Part shown: piece after piece, positions 34,291 through 43,965 of the stretch
Position numbering within the stretch: position 1 is the stretch's first letter
How the letters are laid out: the number at the start of each line of letters is the position of its first letter
From: Paraspadella gotoi
Taxonomy: Eukaryota > Chaetognatha
NCBI GenBank assembly: GCA_051294375.1
Contig: CM119267.1
Coordinates: forward strand, 14,563,694-14,627,693
DNA length: 64,000 nucleotides
Direction: 5' to 3'
Position numbers and translations under genes: made by a program
The notes under the pieces: generated by a model
Seen by the model: the letters and a program-made list of their open reading frames with translations, nothing else
What the model was told of the DNA's origin: nothing
Database searches by the model: none

Positions 34291-35610
34291 ATGAGAATTT
34301 CACGAAGCAGAACGAATCGGGCCTCGTCGGCCAAGTTTCCCGTTGATCATCAGCGCCAATTTGAGGACGGAGATGCGGGCCTCATGTTCGACCTTTCCAA
34401 GGAGGAGCAATTCGGTCCTTACAGGGGCTTTAAAACTTTGCTGAAAAGATTGCGAGTTCGTTGCACTTCCAACAAGGAAGATATTATCACGGAAAGCCTA
34501 GAAGGTTCCCCGGTATTTGTCATTTCTTGCCCGAAGCAACCTTTCTCTGCGGAGGAGTTTGAAGTACTTTCCAAGTATATCATGGAAAAAGGAAGGTCCG
34601 TCTTAGTGATGAGCGCTGAGGGTGGAGACGTCGTCGCCAAGACTAACTTGAACGAATTCCTTGAAAATTTCGGCATCACCATCAACAACGACGTCGTCGT
34701 CCGCACACAGTTTTACAAGTATTTCCACCCGAAAGAGTGCTTCGTCTCCAACGGCGTCCTCAATCGCGGCCTGCTCAAAGCCGCTGGCGTACCCCCGCAC
34801 ATCAACGCCGAGGGGGAAGAAATCGGGCCTGGCCATCTCGATTTCGTCTACCCTTACGGCGCAACGCTCAACGTCCACAAGCCAGCCGTCCCAGTTCTTT
34901 CTTCCGGCAGCGTCTCTTACCCTATGAATCGGCCAGTATGCGCCTTCTACGAGCATCGAGGCGGTGGGAAGCTGGCCGTCGTTGGATCGCCTCACATCTT
35001 TACCGACGGATTCATTGAGAAAGAGGACAATTACAAAATATTCGAGGTCGTATACAAGTTTCTCACCACTAACGACGTCCAGCTCAATACTCACGACGTA
35101 GAAGACCCGGACATAATCGACTATAATTACATCCCCGACTCGAAGATGCTGTCCGACCAGTTAAAGGTCTGCCTTCAGGAGGGCGAAGAGTTATCTCCAA
35201 ACTACAAAGAGTGGTTCGATCAGCGCCTTTTTGTCTTTGACATCGACGTTCTGCCCAAAGTCATCGATGGTTATCGCGAGCTGGGAGTCAAGCACCGCCC
35301 TCTCGGCCTCATCAAGCCTAATTTTGAGGCGCCAATGCCGCCGTTGAGACCTGCAGTTTATCCACCTCAGTTTCGTGACCTCCCGGCTCCGGGCCTCGAT
35401 CTGTACGATCTCGACGAGCAGTTCGCCTCGGAGAAAGTTCGACTGGCCCAGTTGTGCAACAAGTGCACCGACGACGATCTCGAATATTTTCTCCGAGAGT
35501 GCGGAGAGATTCTCGGAGTTTCCGCCAAGATGTCTAAAGAAAACAGGGATGGGAAACGCGTGCTGGGTCACGTGTTAGAGCAAATTGTCCGTTTGAAAAA
35601 AATCGATTGA
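34291..35610 (+). CDS. IFT52: Intraflagellar transport protein IFT52
   Basis: IFT-B core subunit needed for cilium assembly. Intronless, 439 residues (human 437). The N-terminal GIFT-like domain begins LFDLSKEEQFGPYRGFKTLL in spirit (here MFDLSKEEQFGPYRGFK), with FVISCPKQPFSAEEFEVL, AVVGSPHIFTDGFIEKEDN and YNYIPDSKMLSDQLKVCLQE all typical. The C-terminal region that binds IFT46/IFT88 (DLPAPGLDLYDLDEQFASEK) is present. The start is the first ATG in frame after acceptor ctttacactcag. It lies 134 bp after SLCO and 106 bp before RIOK1. Confidence 0.97.
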   Translation: MRISRSRTNRASSAKFPVDHQRQFEDGDAGLMFDLSKEEQFGPYRGFKTLLKRLRVRCTSNKEDIITESLEGSPVFVISCPKQPFSAEEFEVLSKYIMEKGRSVLVMSAEGGDVVAKTNLNEFLENFGITINNDVVVRTQFYKYFHPKECFVSNGVLNRGLLKAAGVPPHINAEGEEIGPGHLDFVYPYGATLNVHKPAVPVLSSGSVSYPMNRPVCAFYEHRGGGKLAVVGSPHIFTDGFIEKEDNYKIFEVVYKFLTTNDVQLNTHDVEDPDIIDYNYIPDSKMLSDQLKVCLQEGEELSPNYKEWFDQRLFVFDIDVLPKVIDGYRELGVKHRPLGLIKPNFEAPMPPLRPAVYPPQFRDLPAPGLDLYDLDEQFASEKVRLAQLCNKCTDDDLEYFLRECGEILGVSAKMSKENRDGKRVLGHVLEQIVRLKKID

Positions 35611-35716
35611 GAAAAGAAGATTAATCATCACGTTATCAATGTTGTCGGTAATTTTTTAAAATTTATTAGTAAATATGTAATTTTCTTACCTTTAGATTTT
35701 TTCATTCCTCACTGCC

Positions 35717-37820
35717 ATGATGGGGAAACCTGTTGCTCGGCAATTCGAGGACGCTGAAGAAACTCGAGATTCGCGGCTTGAGTTAGTTCAAGAAGACTCG
35801 GATAGTGAATCCTGCTCGAACGATGAAGAAGACGAAGAGATCGACGATGACCTGGACTCGGTTGAAAGCGTGGAATCAAAGTTGCGATCCTTGCGCACCA
35901 GTGGCGTTGAAAAAGAGCCTTTTGCGAGAACCTCGAAATCCGGAGCTAGCGATGGTGGCAAGCACCTCAAGTTTCTCAACAAGATTCATGTGGGAGTTTA
36001 TGAACCTTCTACGTCGTCCATGTCTTCCAAGGTCATCAATCAACTCAACGCCACCAACAGGGAGGAAAGGAGTAAGACCAAAGACAAGTCGCATCGAGCC
36101 ACCGTTGAACAGGTTTCAGCCAACTTTAATTCACTGCTGGTTTTTTTTCTTGGCCCCTGAACTCAATTGGGCTGTCGTTAGGTGTTGGATCCTCGGACCA
36201 GAATGATACTTTTCAAGATGCTTGGCAGAAATTTTGTGTCAGAAGTCAACGGTTGTATATCGACTGGAAAAGAAGCCAACGTTTATTATGCTTTAACCTC
36301 GGAAGGACTTAGTCGCGCTATCAAAGTTTACAAGACCTCCATCTTGACCTTTAAGGTATCGTTCACTCGCGTCGTCAAACTTCAGTAGTTTTTTCAATCA
36401 ATGTATTTCTTGTTACACTCCAGGACCGAGACAGATACGTGACTGGAGAATTTCGGTTTCGTCATGGATATGGGAAGGGTAATCCACGAAAAATGGTTCA
36501 AACTTGGGCCGAAAAGGAAATGCGCAACTTGTCGAGGATGTTTCAAGTCGGAATACTCTGCCCGGAGCCCTTTGTTTTAAGAGGTCATGTACTGATCATG
36601 GAATTTATCGGTAAGATTTTTGTTAAATGCAGTAAGTCAACGATATTTTTTTAAAAACTTCAATATTGTGTTAGCTTCAAGGTATCCACTTTAATTTCGT
36701 TCTATGTGAACAATTTTTAACAATTAAAAACTGAAAACGCTGAAGAAGGCTTGAATACTAAAGCCGAAACATGTCTGTTTATCAATAAAAAAAAAATTTC
36801 GTTGAAAACTAATAAAAACTTTGTTTTTTTTCTCTAAACAATTAAAAAATAAAGATTTATGAAAGTTAAAATGGACTTCCTGAAAGAGAAAAAATTACGC
36901 TGTATTTTTCTATTAAGGTACCGACGGTTGGCCAGCTCCATTGCTTAAAGACGTGGAAATTGACGAAGATAAAGCTCGCGAACTTTATCCACAATGTTTG
37001 ATGATGATGAGAAAAATGTTTCAAGAGGCCAAATTGGTACATGCTGATTTGTCCGCGTTCAACATGCTTTATCATCAAGGCAAGGTCTACTTTATTGACG
37101 TCTCTCAGTCCGTGGAAATGGATCACCCAAACGCTTTGGAATTCTTGCGGAAAGATTGTAATAACGTTAATGAATTTTTTAAGAAGAAAAACGTGGCAGT
37201 TTTGAGTCTCAAAGGCCTTTTTGATTTTTTGACCGATCCAACGATAACGAACGAAAATATGGATTCTTATTTGGCTGAAGCACAGGTTTAAGTCGGGACT
37301 GAAATTTTATTATTAAAGTCATTTTTTTCCCTATAATTATAAATAATTCTCAATTCAGCAACGAGTGGAGATCGGAATCGATAACCTGGAGTCGTACGAA
37401 TCCCGTGTCGCCGAGGAGGTCTTCAAGCAATCTTTTATTCCTCAAAAGATGGACGAGGTGGTCAATTTCGAAAAGGACGTCCGACGAGCGCAAAGCGGCG
37501 AATCTGTCGACTACCTCCGGTTTATGGGACTGAAAGGAGACCTTAGCGTCAATCATCGTCCGGAGATATTGCAAGACGACGACGACAGTTCGAACGATGA
37601 CGAGCCGGAAGAAGTTCTCGAAGAGACTCATGTAGAATCGGAGGGAGGGGAAGGTGAGAAAAAAACGTTAAATCGAAGAGACTACTCTCCCGAAACTTGG
37701 AAGGAGATGAGAAAACAATTGAAGCAAGAGCGGAGAGAGAAAATCAAAGAGAAAATTCCCAAACATGTGAAAAAGAGGAGGGAGAAACTGGGAAGAGAGA
37801 GAAAAGGAGGGAAAAAGTGA
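35717..37820 (+). CDS. RIOK1: RIO kinase 1
   Basis: Atypical kinase/ATPase for late cytoplasmic 40S ribosome maturation. Exons 35717-36112, 36182-36355, 36424-36610, 36918-37285 and 37359-37820 give 528 residues (human 568). The RIO nucleotide loop [11 protein letters not shown], catalytic loop [12 protein letters not shown] and metal-binding IDVSQSVE are intact. The N-terminus is acidic, the C-terminus strongly Lys/Arg/Glu-rich, as in orthologues. Intron 3 (~300 bp) has nothing recognisable. The stop is 80 bp before the TIGAR-like start. Confidence 0.97.
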
Positions 37821-37900
37821 ACTTGATTTTATTTTTACAACGTTTTTAATTCATTCGTGGATGTTTTATTTAGTTATCACATAAGTTCATACGTTCAAAA

Positions 37901-38617
37901 ATGCTGGTTAGCATAATTCGCCACGGTCAGACCGATTGCAATAAACGGAGAGTATTGCAGGGCGGGATGAACACAGAATTAAACGAAACTGGACGCAATG
38001 AGGCTGCCCGCCTCGGGGATCACCTTAAAAACATTAAATTCACTCACATCTTTTCAAGTAATTTGAATCGGGCTCAAGACACAGTCCGCATTGTACTCGA
38101 TAAAAATGATACAATTTCTGGACAACTTATCGTAAATGTTGACGAAAGATTGCGTGAACGTAACTTTGGAATCTTCGAAGGAAAGCCAAAAGAGATTTTG
38201 GCTGAAGCACATGCTATTGCTAAGAGGAGCAAAAGTTATCCTGGAAGCTCTAATTATGTTCCTGAGGGCGGTGAGTCTACTGCACAAGTTTACGCGAGAG
38301 CGCGAGAATTTTTTCTGGAGACATGCCATATGGTTAATGAGGAACGAAAGTGCAACGCCCACATCTTGATCTCTACACACGGTGGAGTCATTGTTGAACT
38401 AATGGCTCTATTTGTCAAGGAGCTTAATTGTGCACCCCCGGAGGGAATATCAAATCATGAAATGGTTGTCATACCTGGCAACACAGCTGTTTCTCAGTTT
38501 ACCATTGATTTAGTAAAAGGACAAAAGCTTGAGGATTGCTTAGCGAAACCGGGAATATTCGTCAAGAATATGAGTTGTACTCTAATTCATGATCGTAGTC
38601 ATTGTAGTGATATTTAA
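37901..38617 (+). CDS. TIGAR-like histidine phosphatase
   Basis: Histidine phosphatase (phosphoglycerate-mutase superfamily), probably a fructose-2,6-bisphosphatase or related sugar phosphatase. Single exon, 238 residues. The catalytic IIRHGQTDCN (His8), TELNETGRNEA, SSNLNRAQDT, the acid/base segment LRERNFGIFEG and the second catalytic His in ISTHGGVI are present. Similarity of VPEGGESTAQVYARA and the overall layout favours TIGAR, but other small phosphatases of the group are possible. The acceptor atgttttatttag lies 26 bases upstream of the start. Confidence 0.88.
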   Translation: MLVSIIRHGQTDCNKRRVLQGGMNTELNETGRNEAARLGDHLKNIKFTHIFSSNLNRAQDTVRIVLDKNDTISGQLIVNVDERLRERNFGIFEGKPKEILAEAHAIAKRSKSYPGSSNYVPEGGESTAQVYARAREFFLETCHMVNEERKCNAHILISTHGGVIVELMALFVKELNCAPPEGISNHEMVVIPGNTAVSQFTIDLVKGQKLEDCLAKPGIFVKNMSCTLIHDRSHCSDI

Positions 38618-38810
38618 ATGTATTGTTATTTATTCAGGTCTTAGTCTGGAATGATATTTTTATAGAAATTTGTTTTTTTTTTGTTTTCAGCATATTTATT
38701 GAAATTTTTGAATTCAGGGAATATTCGTTTACTCCCCTTAAAGTGTAGATCTTACGAGAAACTTGATCGTTTGTTTAGCTCTTTTACAGTTGTCAATAAT
38801 TTAATTTGGG

Positions 38811-39020
38811 ATTATGGTGGACTAAAATCCATCAACCGTTCATCAGCGGCCATTAGAGCCGGAGGCAAGTCATTCGACTCCCAACCCAAAGGTCCGGGGC
38901 TCTAGCCCGGTGGTTGCCTAGCAGTTAAGAGGGACGGGGCGCTTAACCCGCCTGTAACACGGTGTTACAGCCTGATCCGAAGCTCAGGGACTGCTTATAA
39001 TGAACGGTTCTGTCACTAAC
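38811..39020 (+). mobile_element. tRNA-like SINE, divergent subfamily
   Basis: A leader hairpin (ggtggactaaaatccatc) is followed by a tRNA-like head closed by CAACC/GGTTG. The central domain ggacggggcgcttaacccgc then CTGTAACACGGTGTTACAG (9-bp hairpin) and cctgatccgaagctcaggga is shared with 28283-28926. Head sequences differ while the central domain is conserved. Spacer between the TIGAR-like gene and ZSWIM7. Confidence 0.65.
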
Positions 39021-39176
39021 ACATAACAATAATCACTGTCTTTTCAGGATTCACATTTTAGGCACTAATTTCGCTTATCACAAAAGATGAAAACTATGTT
39101 CTCGAGACTTTCCAATAATGTTATGTTTAAACGTTTTACATATATAAAGTTTTAGTTAATGAATCTTTAATGCAGA

Positions 39177-39674
39177 ATGTCCATGTTTTTGGATAAAACC
39201 CAAAGAAAATTAATAAATGGTCTCTTCTATCAAGTTCGGGCCGAGTATTTATCGTCGACTAACTATCCAACTATCCAAAAAGTTGAAAAACCCATTGAAG
39301 AGGCTGCATTTTCCCAAACGTCCACTACTCTTATCTTATCGGAAGAGCTGCTTACGAGACTATATTTCATTTTTAAAACTCCACTCGAGCATGCCTTGGA
39401 TTTGGCGGAAAAGGGATCAGTGACTCGATTGGTTAATCAATCCTGTCCGGAACAATTTGTCTTTCAAGTTGTTGGTAATTCCGGAAATCCTTACACTTGC
39501 TTGCCTGGAAGCGACTTTTGCACTTGTCCTTTTTACAAGTTTTCCGTGTTAAGAAAGAACGAGTATCTTCTTTGCAAGCACGTATTGGCGGCTCGATTGT
39601 CTTTGGCCCTCGACATGTGCAAAGATGTTTCAGTGATGTCTAACGACCTAGCCAAACTTCTCTCTGAATTGTGA
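39177..39674 (+). CDS. ZSWIM7: SWIM zinc-finger protein ZSWIM7 (SWS1)
   Basis: Partner of SWSAP1 in the Shu-type complex that stabilises RAD51 filaments. Single exon, 165 residues (human 140). The SWIM signature CxC...CxH is visible: DFCTCPFYKFSVLRKNEYLLCKHVLA. The acceptor taatgcag ends one base before the ATG. The TGA at 39672-39674 lies only 11 bp from the TUBE1 ATG, the tightest junction in the window. The N-terminus is about 25 residues longer than in vertebrates. Confidence 0.93.
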   Translation: MSMFLDKTQRKLINGLFYQVRAEYLSSTNYPTIQKVEKPIEEAAFSQTSTTLILSEELLTRLYFIFKTPLEHALDLAEKGSVTRLVNQSCPEQFVFQVVGNSGNPYTCLPGSDFCTCPFYKFSVLRKNEYLLCKHVLAARLSLALDMCKDVSVMSNDLAKLLSEL

Positions 39675-39685
39675 CTCTTTTAAGC
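39675..39685 (+). promoter_or_regulatory. 11-bp ZSWIM7-TUBE1 junction with candidate trans-splice acceptor
   Basis: A pyrimidine-rich stretch that includes the ZSWIM7 stop codon (cttctctc ... gactcttttaag) ends in AAG at 39682-39684, one base before the ATG triplet's preceding C. There is no room for a promoter or polyadenylation signal, so the downstream ORF most likely relies on trans-splicing of a polycistronic RNA. Confidence 0.55.
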
Positions 39686-41203
39686 ATGACTGAAAATATC
39701 GTTGTTCAGATCGGACAATGCGGGAATCAGATCGGGCGGCGGTTTTGGGATCTGGCTTTAAAAGAGCAGGCGGCCATGAATCTATCATCTTTGTACACCG
39801 ATTCCGTGGCTTCCTTTTTCCAAAATGTGACACAAACTCGGCAACTAACTGAGTCGGAGGTCTTCAAGCGTGTAACGTCATTCAAATTCGACAAGATTGA
39901 GACACTCAAAGCGAGAGCGATTTTGGTTGATATGGAGGAAGGTGTAGTATCTGAAGTTCTGAAGGGTCCGTTAGGAAAATATTTCGACAATACCCAGCTC
40001 ATTACTGACGTCTCCGGGTCGGGCAACAATTGGGCCGTCGGTCACCACTTTTACGGCGCTAAGTATAGAGAATTAGTAACGGAAGTATTGAGACGCGAGT
40101 CTGAGACTTGCGACGCCCTCAGTAGTTTTTTCATTCTCCACTCTATGGGTGGTGGGACGGGTAGTGGCGTCGGAACTGCTATCCTTCGTCTATTGAAAGA
40201 CGAGTTTCCCGAAGTTCATCGCTTCGTTACTTGCGTTTATCCATCGGGTGACGGGGACGATGTAGTCACCTCGCCTTACAATTCCGTCATGGCCATGAAT
40301 TGTTTGACCGAGCATGCTGATTGCGTATTGCCAGTCGAAAATCAGGCCTTGGGCGACATTTGCGAACAGGTATGAAGTATAGAACTCTTAACTAACGCCT
40401 TTAATGTTTTAAAAGGGTTTTATTTATTCAAGGTTTTGGTCCGCGATCGAAAGATATCCGGCTCCTCCATTTCTGCGTCGTCCGTCCCTGGCGCCATTAC
40501 CTACTCCGACGGTCCGAGAAAAACCTCCCGACCCTTCGACGCGATGAATAACATCGTCGCTAATTTGATGCTCAACCTGACGAGCGGTTCTCGTTTCGAA
40601 GGTTCGCTAAATGTCGATCTCAACGAAATCACCACGAACTTGGTCCCCTTTCCCAAGCTGCACTACATTGTCGCCGCACAAGCTCCCATCTACTACGGAA
40701 AACGTTTGCATCAGCAACCGTTGTCCAAATTGGACCACACTTTCTCGGAGCTGTTTTCCCACAGATCCCAGCTGACGAAGACGGATCCTAAGCACAACGT
40801 GTATCTGGCCTGCGCCCTGTTGTCGCGCGGCGCGACTAACGCCTCCGAGCTTCGTCGCAACATCGACAAAATTAGACCCTCTTTGAAGTTCGCCAGCTGG
40901 AACTCTGATGGATGGAAGATTGGCCTATGCGACGTTCCGCCGCTCGGTCAACCGTATTCCTTGCTTTCCCTTTCCAACAACACATGCTTGAGAAACAGTT
41001 TCTCGATATTGAGGGACAAATTTGTGAAAATATATAAGAGAAAGGCTCATGTTCACCATTATACCAATGTGGACGGGATGGAGGAGGATTATTTTGCGCA
41101 GAGTTTAGAGAGTTTGTCGTGGCTCATCGACGAGTACGAAGTTATCGACAAGCAACATGGCTCCAACGCCACTGAGGTGCCTCGTTTGAAACTTCTTGCG
41201 TGA
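39686..41203 (+). CDS. TUBE1: Epsilon-tubulin
   Basis: Tubulin required for triplet microtubules and mature centrioles. Exons 39686-40369 and 40433-41203 join in phase 0 and give 484 residues (human 475). N-terminal VVQIGQCGNQIG, the GTP-binding loop MGGGTGSGVG and the epsilon-specific RPFDAMNNIVANLMLNLTS, GSLNVDLNEITTNLVPFP are clear. An in-frame GTG 15 bp upstream overlaps the ZSWIM7 stop and is not the start. TMEM242 follows after 63 bp. Confidence 0.97.
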
Positions 41204-41266
41204 TTCGTTTTTATTTGATTTTACCCTAGGACTTTAAAATTTATCCTTGGGACTGAGTTAGTAAAT

Positions 41267-41722
41267 ATGTCTTCCGAGTCGACGGATGAATCGAGAAAAA
41301 CAAAATCGAAGGAAAATTTTATTTCGACTTTCTTCCTCGTCGGCATCACCGGTGCCTCCACATTGGGCGGCTTCGGCTTGGCGTTGGCTAAATCCCGGAA
41401 GCAGGATCCCACTGTCTTTGACAATGGACTGGCAGTCGCGTCCGCCGAGCAAGCGAAACTGGCGGAGGAGGGATCGAGGCTTGCCATGCGGGCTCTGGGG
41501 CGAGCAACCCTCTACGCCGTAGGAGGATTTACTCTCTTCTGCTTCGGAGTCTGGAAACTCAGCGGCGCAAGAGACTTAGCGGATTTTCGACAGAAGGCCG
41601 GCAGGGTTTTGCCTAAAATTCCGAGAAACGATCCGCCGCAGTCGAGAACCGAATTTTCGGGAATCAACGATCTTTTGCAATACCTAATAGACGAGGATAA
41701 GAGAAAGAAAAAAAACTCGTGA
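41267..41722 (+). CDS. TMEM242: TMEM242, mitochondrial inner-membrane assembly factor
   Basis: In mammals TMEM242 supports assembly of ATP synthase c-ring and complex I. Single exon, 151 residues (human 141). Two TM helices are seen: FFLVGITGASTLGGFGLAL and TLYAVGGFTLFCFGVW. The family stretch EEGSRLAMRALGRATLYA between them and KIPRNDPP after the second match the vertebrate protein. The C-tail is Lys-rich. Acceptor gattttaccctag precedes the ATG by about 38 bases. Confidence 0.9.
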   Translation: MSSESTDESRKTKSKENFISTFFLVGITGASTLGGFGLALAKSRKQDPTVFDNGLAVASAEQAKLAEEGSRLAMRALGRATLYAVGGFTLFCFGVWKLSGARDLADFRQKAGRVLPKIPRNDPPQSRTEFSGINDLLQYLIDEDKRKKKNS

Positions 41723-41846
41723 TCTTTTATTTGTCACTTACTCGCTATTACACCCCCCTCTCGCTATTGCCAGTTTCATCCGCTCGCGTACTCTTGGTTT
41801 TTCTGTCTTTTTATTCGCAAACAGGATTAAGTTATTTTCCGTGACA

Positions 41847-42458
41847 ATGGGCAAAGTGTTTACAAAAGCTCGATCTCCTTTTCGGAACTACAACTTAGAA
41901 AGTCGTGTGCACAAAATTTTGGACAAAAAACCCGTTCCCGCGCCACGCCATACCCCGCTATCCGACGAGTTGAAGAAAGAGGCTTGTGCAGTTCCGACGG
42001 CGGATATGATTCGCAAATTAGCCGCTGAACCCGAAGACAACTCTACCCTCTCCGAAATTTTGAAAAAGAACGAAAACTTGGTTAAGATGATGGATCAATT
42101 GAACATCAGAGCAGAAGGAGAAAATCCTGACATGCGGCGAGTCTTGCCGAAGTCCTCGGGACAAGGCCAGGGCAGAAAGTTTGAGACCACGGTTTACGGA
42201 TATTCTATGCCCGAAAAGACGCCCATCGGGAAGATGACTCTGTCGCAGGTCGCTGAAGCCCTTGTAGACCACACTAAAAACCCCGAAGAGTGGACGGCTC
42301 AAAAAATCTCACAGGAATATAAGATCGACTCTAAAAAGGCGGAGCTGCTGACGACCTATTTTGCTGTTTTTGACGTTTACATACCCAAAAAAGCTGGGGA
42401 AAGAATACAAGCCGAAATTGAGAAGGAAGAGAAATTACTGGCTGATGGGAAAAAATGA
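41847..42458 (+). CDS. NDUFAF4: Complex I assembly factor NDUFAF4
   Basis: Early-stage assembly factor of NADH dehydrogenase, working with NDUFAF3 at the matrix side. Single exon, 203 residues (human 175). MGKVFTKARSPFRNYNLESR corresponds to the family N-terminus, PAPRHTP to VAPRHPS, and PEEWTAQKISQEYKIDSKKA to PETWTAEKIMQEYQLEQKD, the most conserved segment. The start at 41847 follows acceptor gcaaacag by 23 bases. The in-frame GTG at 41841 was ignored. Confidence 0.92.
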   Translation: MGKVFTKARSPFRNYNLESRVHKILDKKPVPAPRHTPLSDELKKEACAVPTADMIRKLAAEPEDNSTLSEILKKNENLVKMMDQLNIRAEGENPDMRRVLPKSSGQGQGRKFETTVYGYSMPEKTPIGKMTLSQVAEALVDHTKNPEEWTAQKISQEYKIDSKKAELLTTYFAVFDVYIPKKAGERIQAEIEKEEKLLADGKK

Positions 42459-42633
42459 TAAATCTTCAACATTACATAATTTATTTCGGGTTTTTATTGT
42501 TAAAACAATTGTGGGCCGTTCCTAAAATCTCCAGGAATCAAACGATTACAAAAGATTACAAATGGTTACTTGGCTTTTACTGTTTTAGCTGTTTTTTCTT
42601 TTTAGGTTACCTTATCAAAATATCCTAGAAAAA

Positions 42634-43831
42634 ATGGATTCTCTCGATACGAGTTTGAACCATGTGCTTCAAGGAGGTTATTTTCACCCTTTATTAAGAA
42701 AGTGGCAGGAGACCGACACTGTGATCGTGCCCGAAACTCTCATCTATCCCGTTTTTATTACCGACTCTGCAGAAGCAGAGAAAGAAATTACGAGTTTACC
42801 TGGTATAAGATCGGCCAGCTTGACTGAAACTTTCAAAGGCTTCTATCTACTTACGGACAAATTTTTCTTCATCTATTTTTCAAACAGGTCAAAAACGTTT
42901 TGGTATTCGTTCTCTGATCGATCATCTCCGGCCGCTGGTGGAGTCTTTTCACCTGAAGTCTATTTTGCTTTTCGGAGTTCCATCGAAGATCGCCAAAGAC
43001 GGGCGTGGTTCAGCCGCCGACTCTTCCGCGAACCCTGTTATCGGCGCCCTTCCCGCTCTCCGAGATGCTTTTCCTTCTCTCCTGCTCCTCGTCGACGTCT
43101 GCCTCTGCACCTTCACCGACCACGGACACTGCGGCGTCGTCGACGAGAGCGGGGTTGTCGACCAAGTACTCAGTTGCCAGCGCATCGCCGAGGTAGCCCT
43201 GGCTTACGCCAAGGCAGGCGCTCACGTTGTTGCTCCTTCCGACATGATGGATGGACGAATCGGCGCTATCAAGGACTCATTAATCGCCAATGGGATGGGC
43301 AATAAAGTATCTCTCATGAGGTTCGACGTCTTTATCTTTTCATGTACTATGAGGATTCCTCATTGAGGAATGAGGATATTCATATTCGTGTCTTTCTTCA
43401 TTACTAGCTACGCCGCTAAGTTCGCTTCTTCTTTTTACGGTCCTTTTCGCGAGGCCGCTCATTCTGCGCCATCTTTCGGCGACCGGAAGCGCTATCAACT
43501 TCCTCCCGGTAGCGGCGGCTTAGCCGCTCGCGCCGTCGAACGAGATGTGGAAGAGGGTGCTGACATGTTGATGGTAAAGCCGGGGCTCGCTTACCTCGAC
43601 ATCGTGGCGCGGACCAAAGATCAACACCCAAACCACCCTCTCGCCGTCTACCAAGTCTCTGGGGAATACGCAATGTTGTGGCACGGCGCCAAAGCCGGCG
43701 CTTTTGACTTGAAAACGATTCTGACCGAAGTTTTGACTTCGATGCGAAGAGCGGGCGCCGACATTATCATCTCTTACTTCACGCCGACAATCCTCAAGTG
43801 GATGATTGAGGGTGGGAAGCCCTCTCTCTGA
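42634..43831 (+). CDS. ALAD: Delta-aminolevulinic acid dehydratase
   Basis: Condenses two 5-aminolevulinates to porphobilinogen in haem synthesis; cytosolic, homo-octameric. Exons 42634-42802, 42888-43320 and 43408-43831 give 341 residues (human 330). The zinc-site cysteines in [14 protein letters not shown] are intact, indicating the animal/yeast zinc-type enzyme. Both active-site lysines are present: [15 protein letters not shown] (split by intron 2 just upstream) and [30 protein letters not shown] and [14 protein letters not shown] are typical. DCP1 begins 134 bp downstream. Confidence 0.98.
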
Positions 43832-43965
43832 CTCAGGAAACAAACGTCCACAGTACTTAATTATGTAACTGCAAGTCATTCATTTTTCTGTTGCGGTGCC
43901 TGGTTACACGAATAAGAAAGTGCCATTAAATACATTCATCCTACCTTTCTCACGTAGTTGTTACC

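Noticed and set aside
38681-38905. 74-residue + frame upstream of ZSWIM7
   Set aside because: It runs into the SINE and has no homology to the ZSWIM7 N-terminus; the ZSWIM7 ATG at 39177 has its own acceptor.
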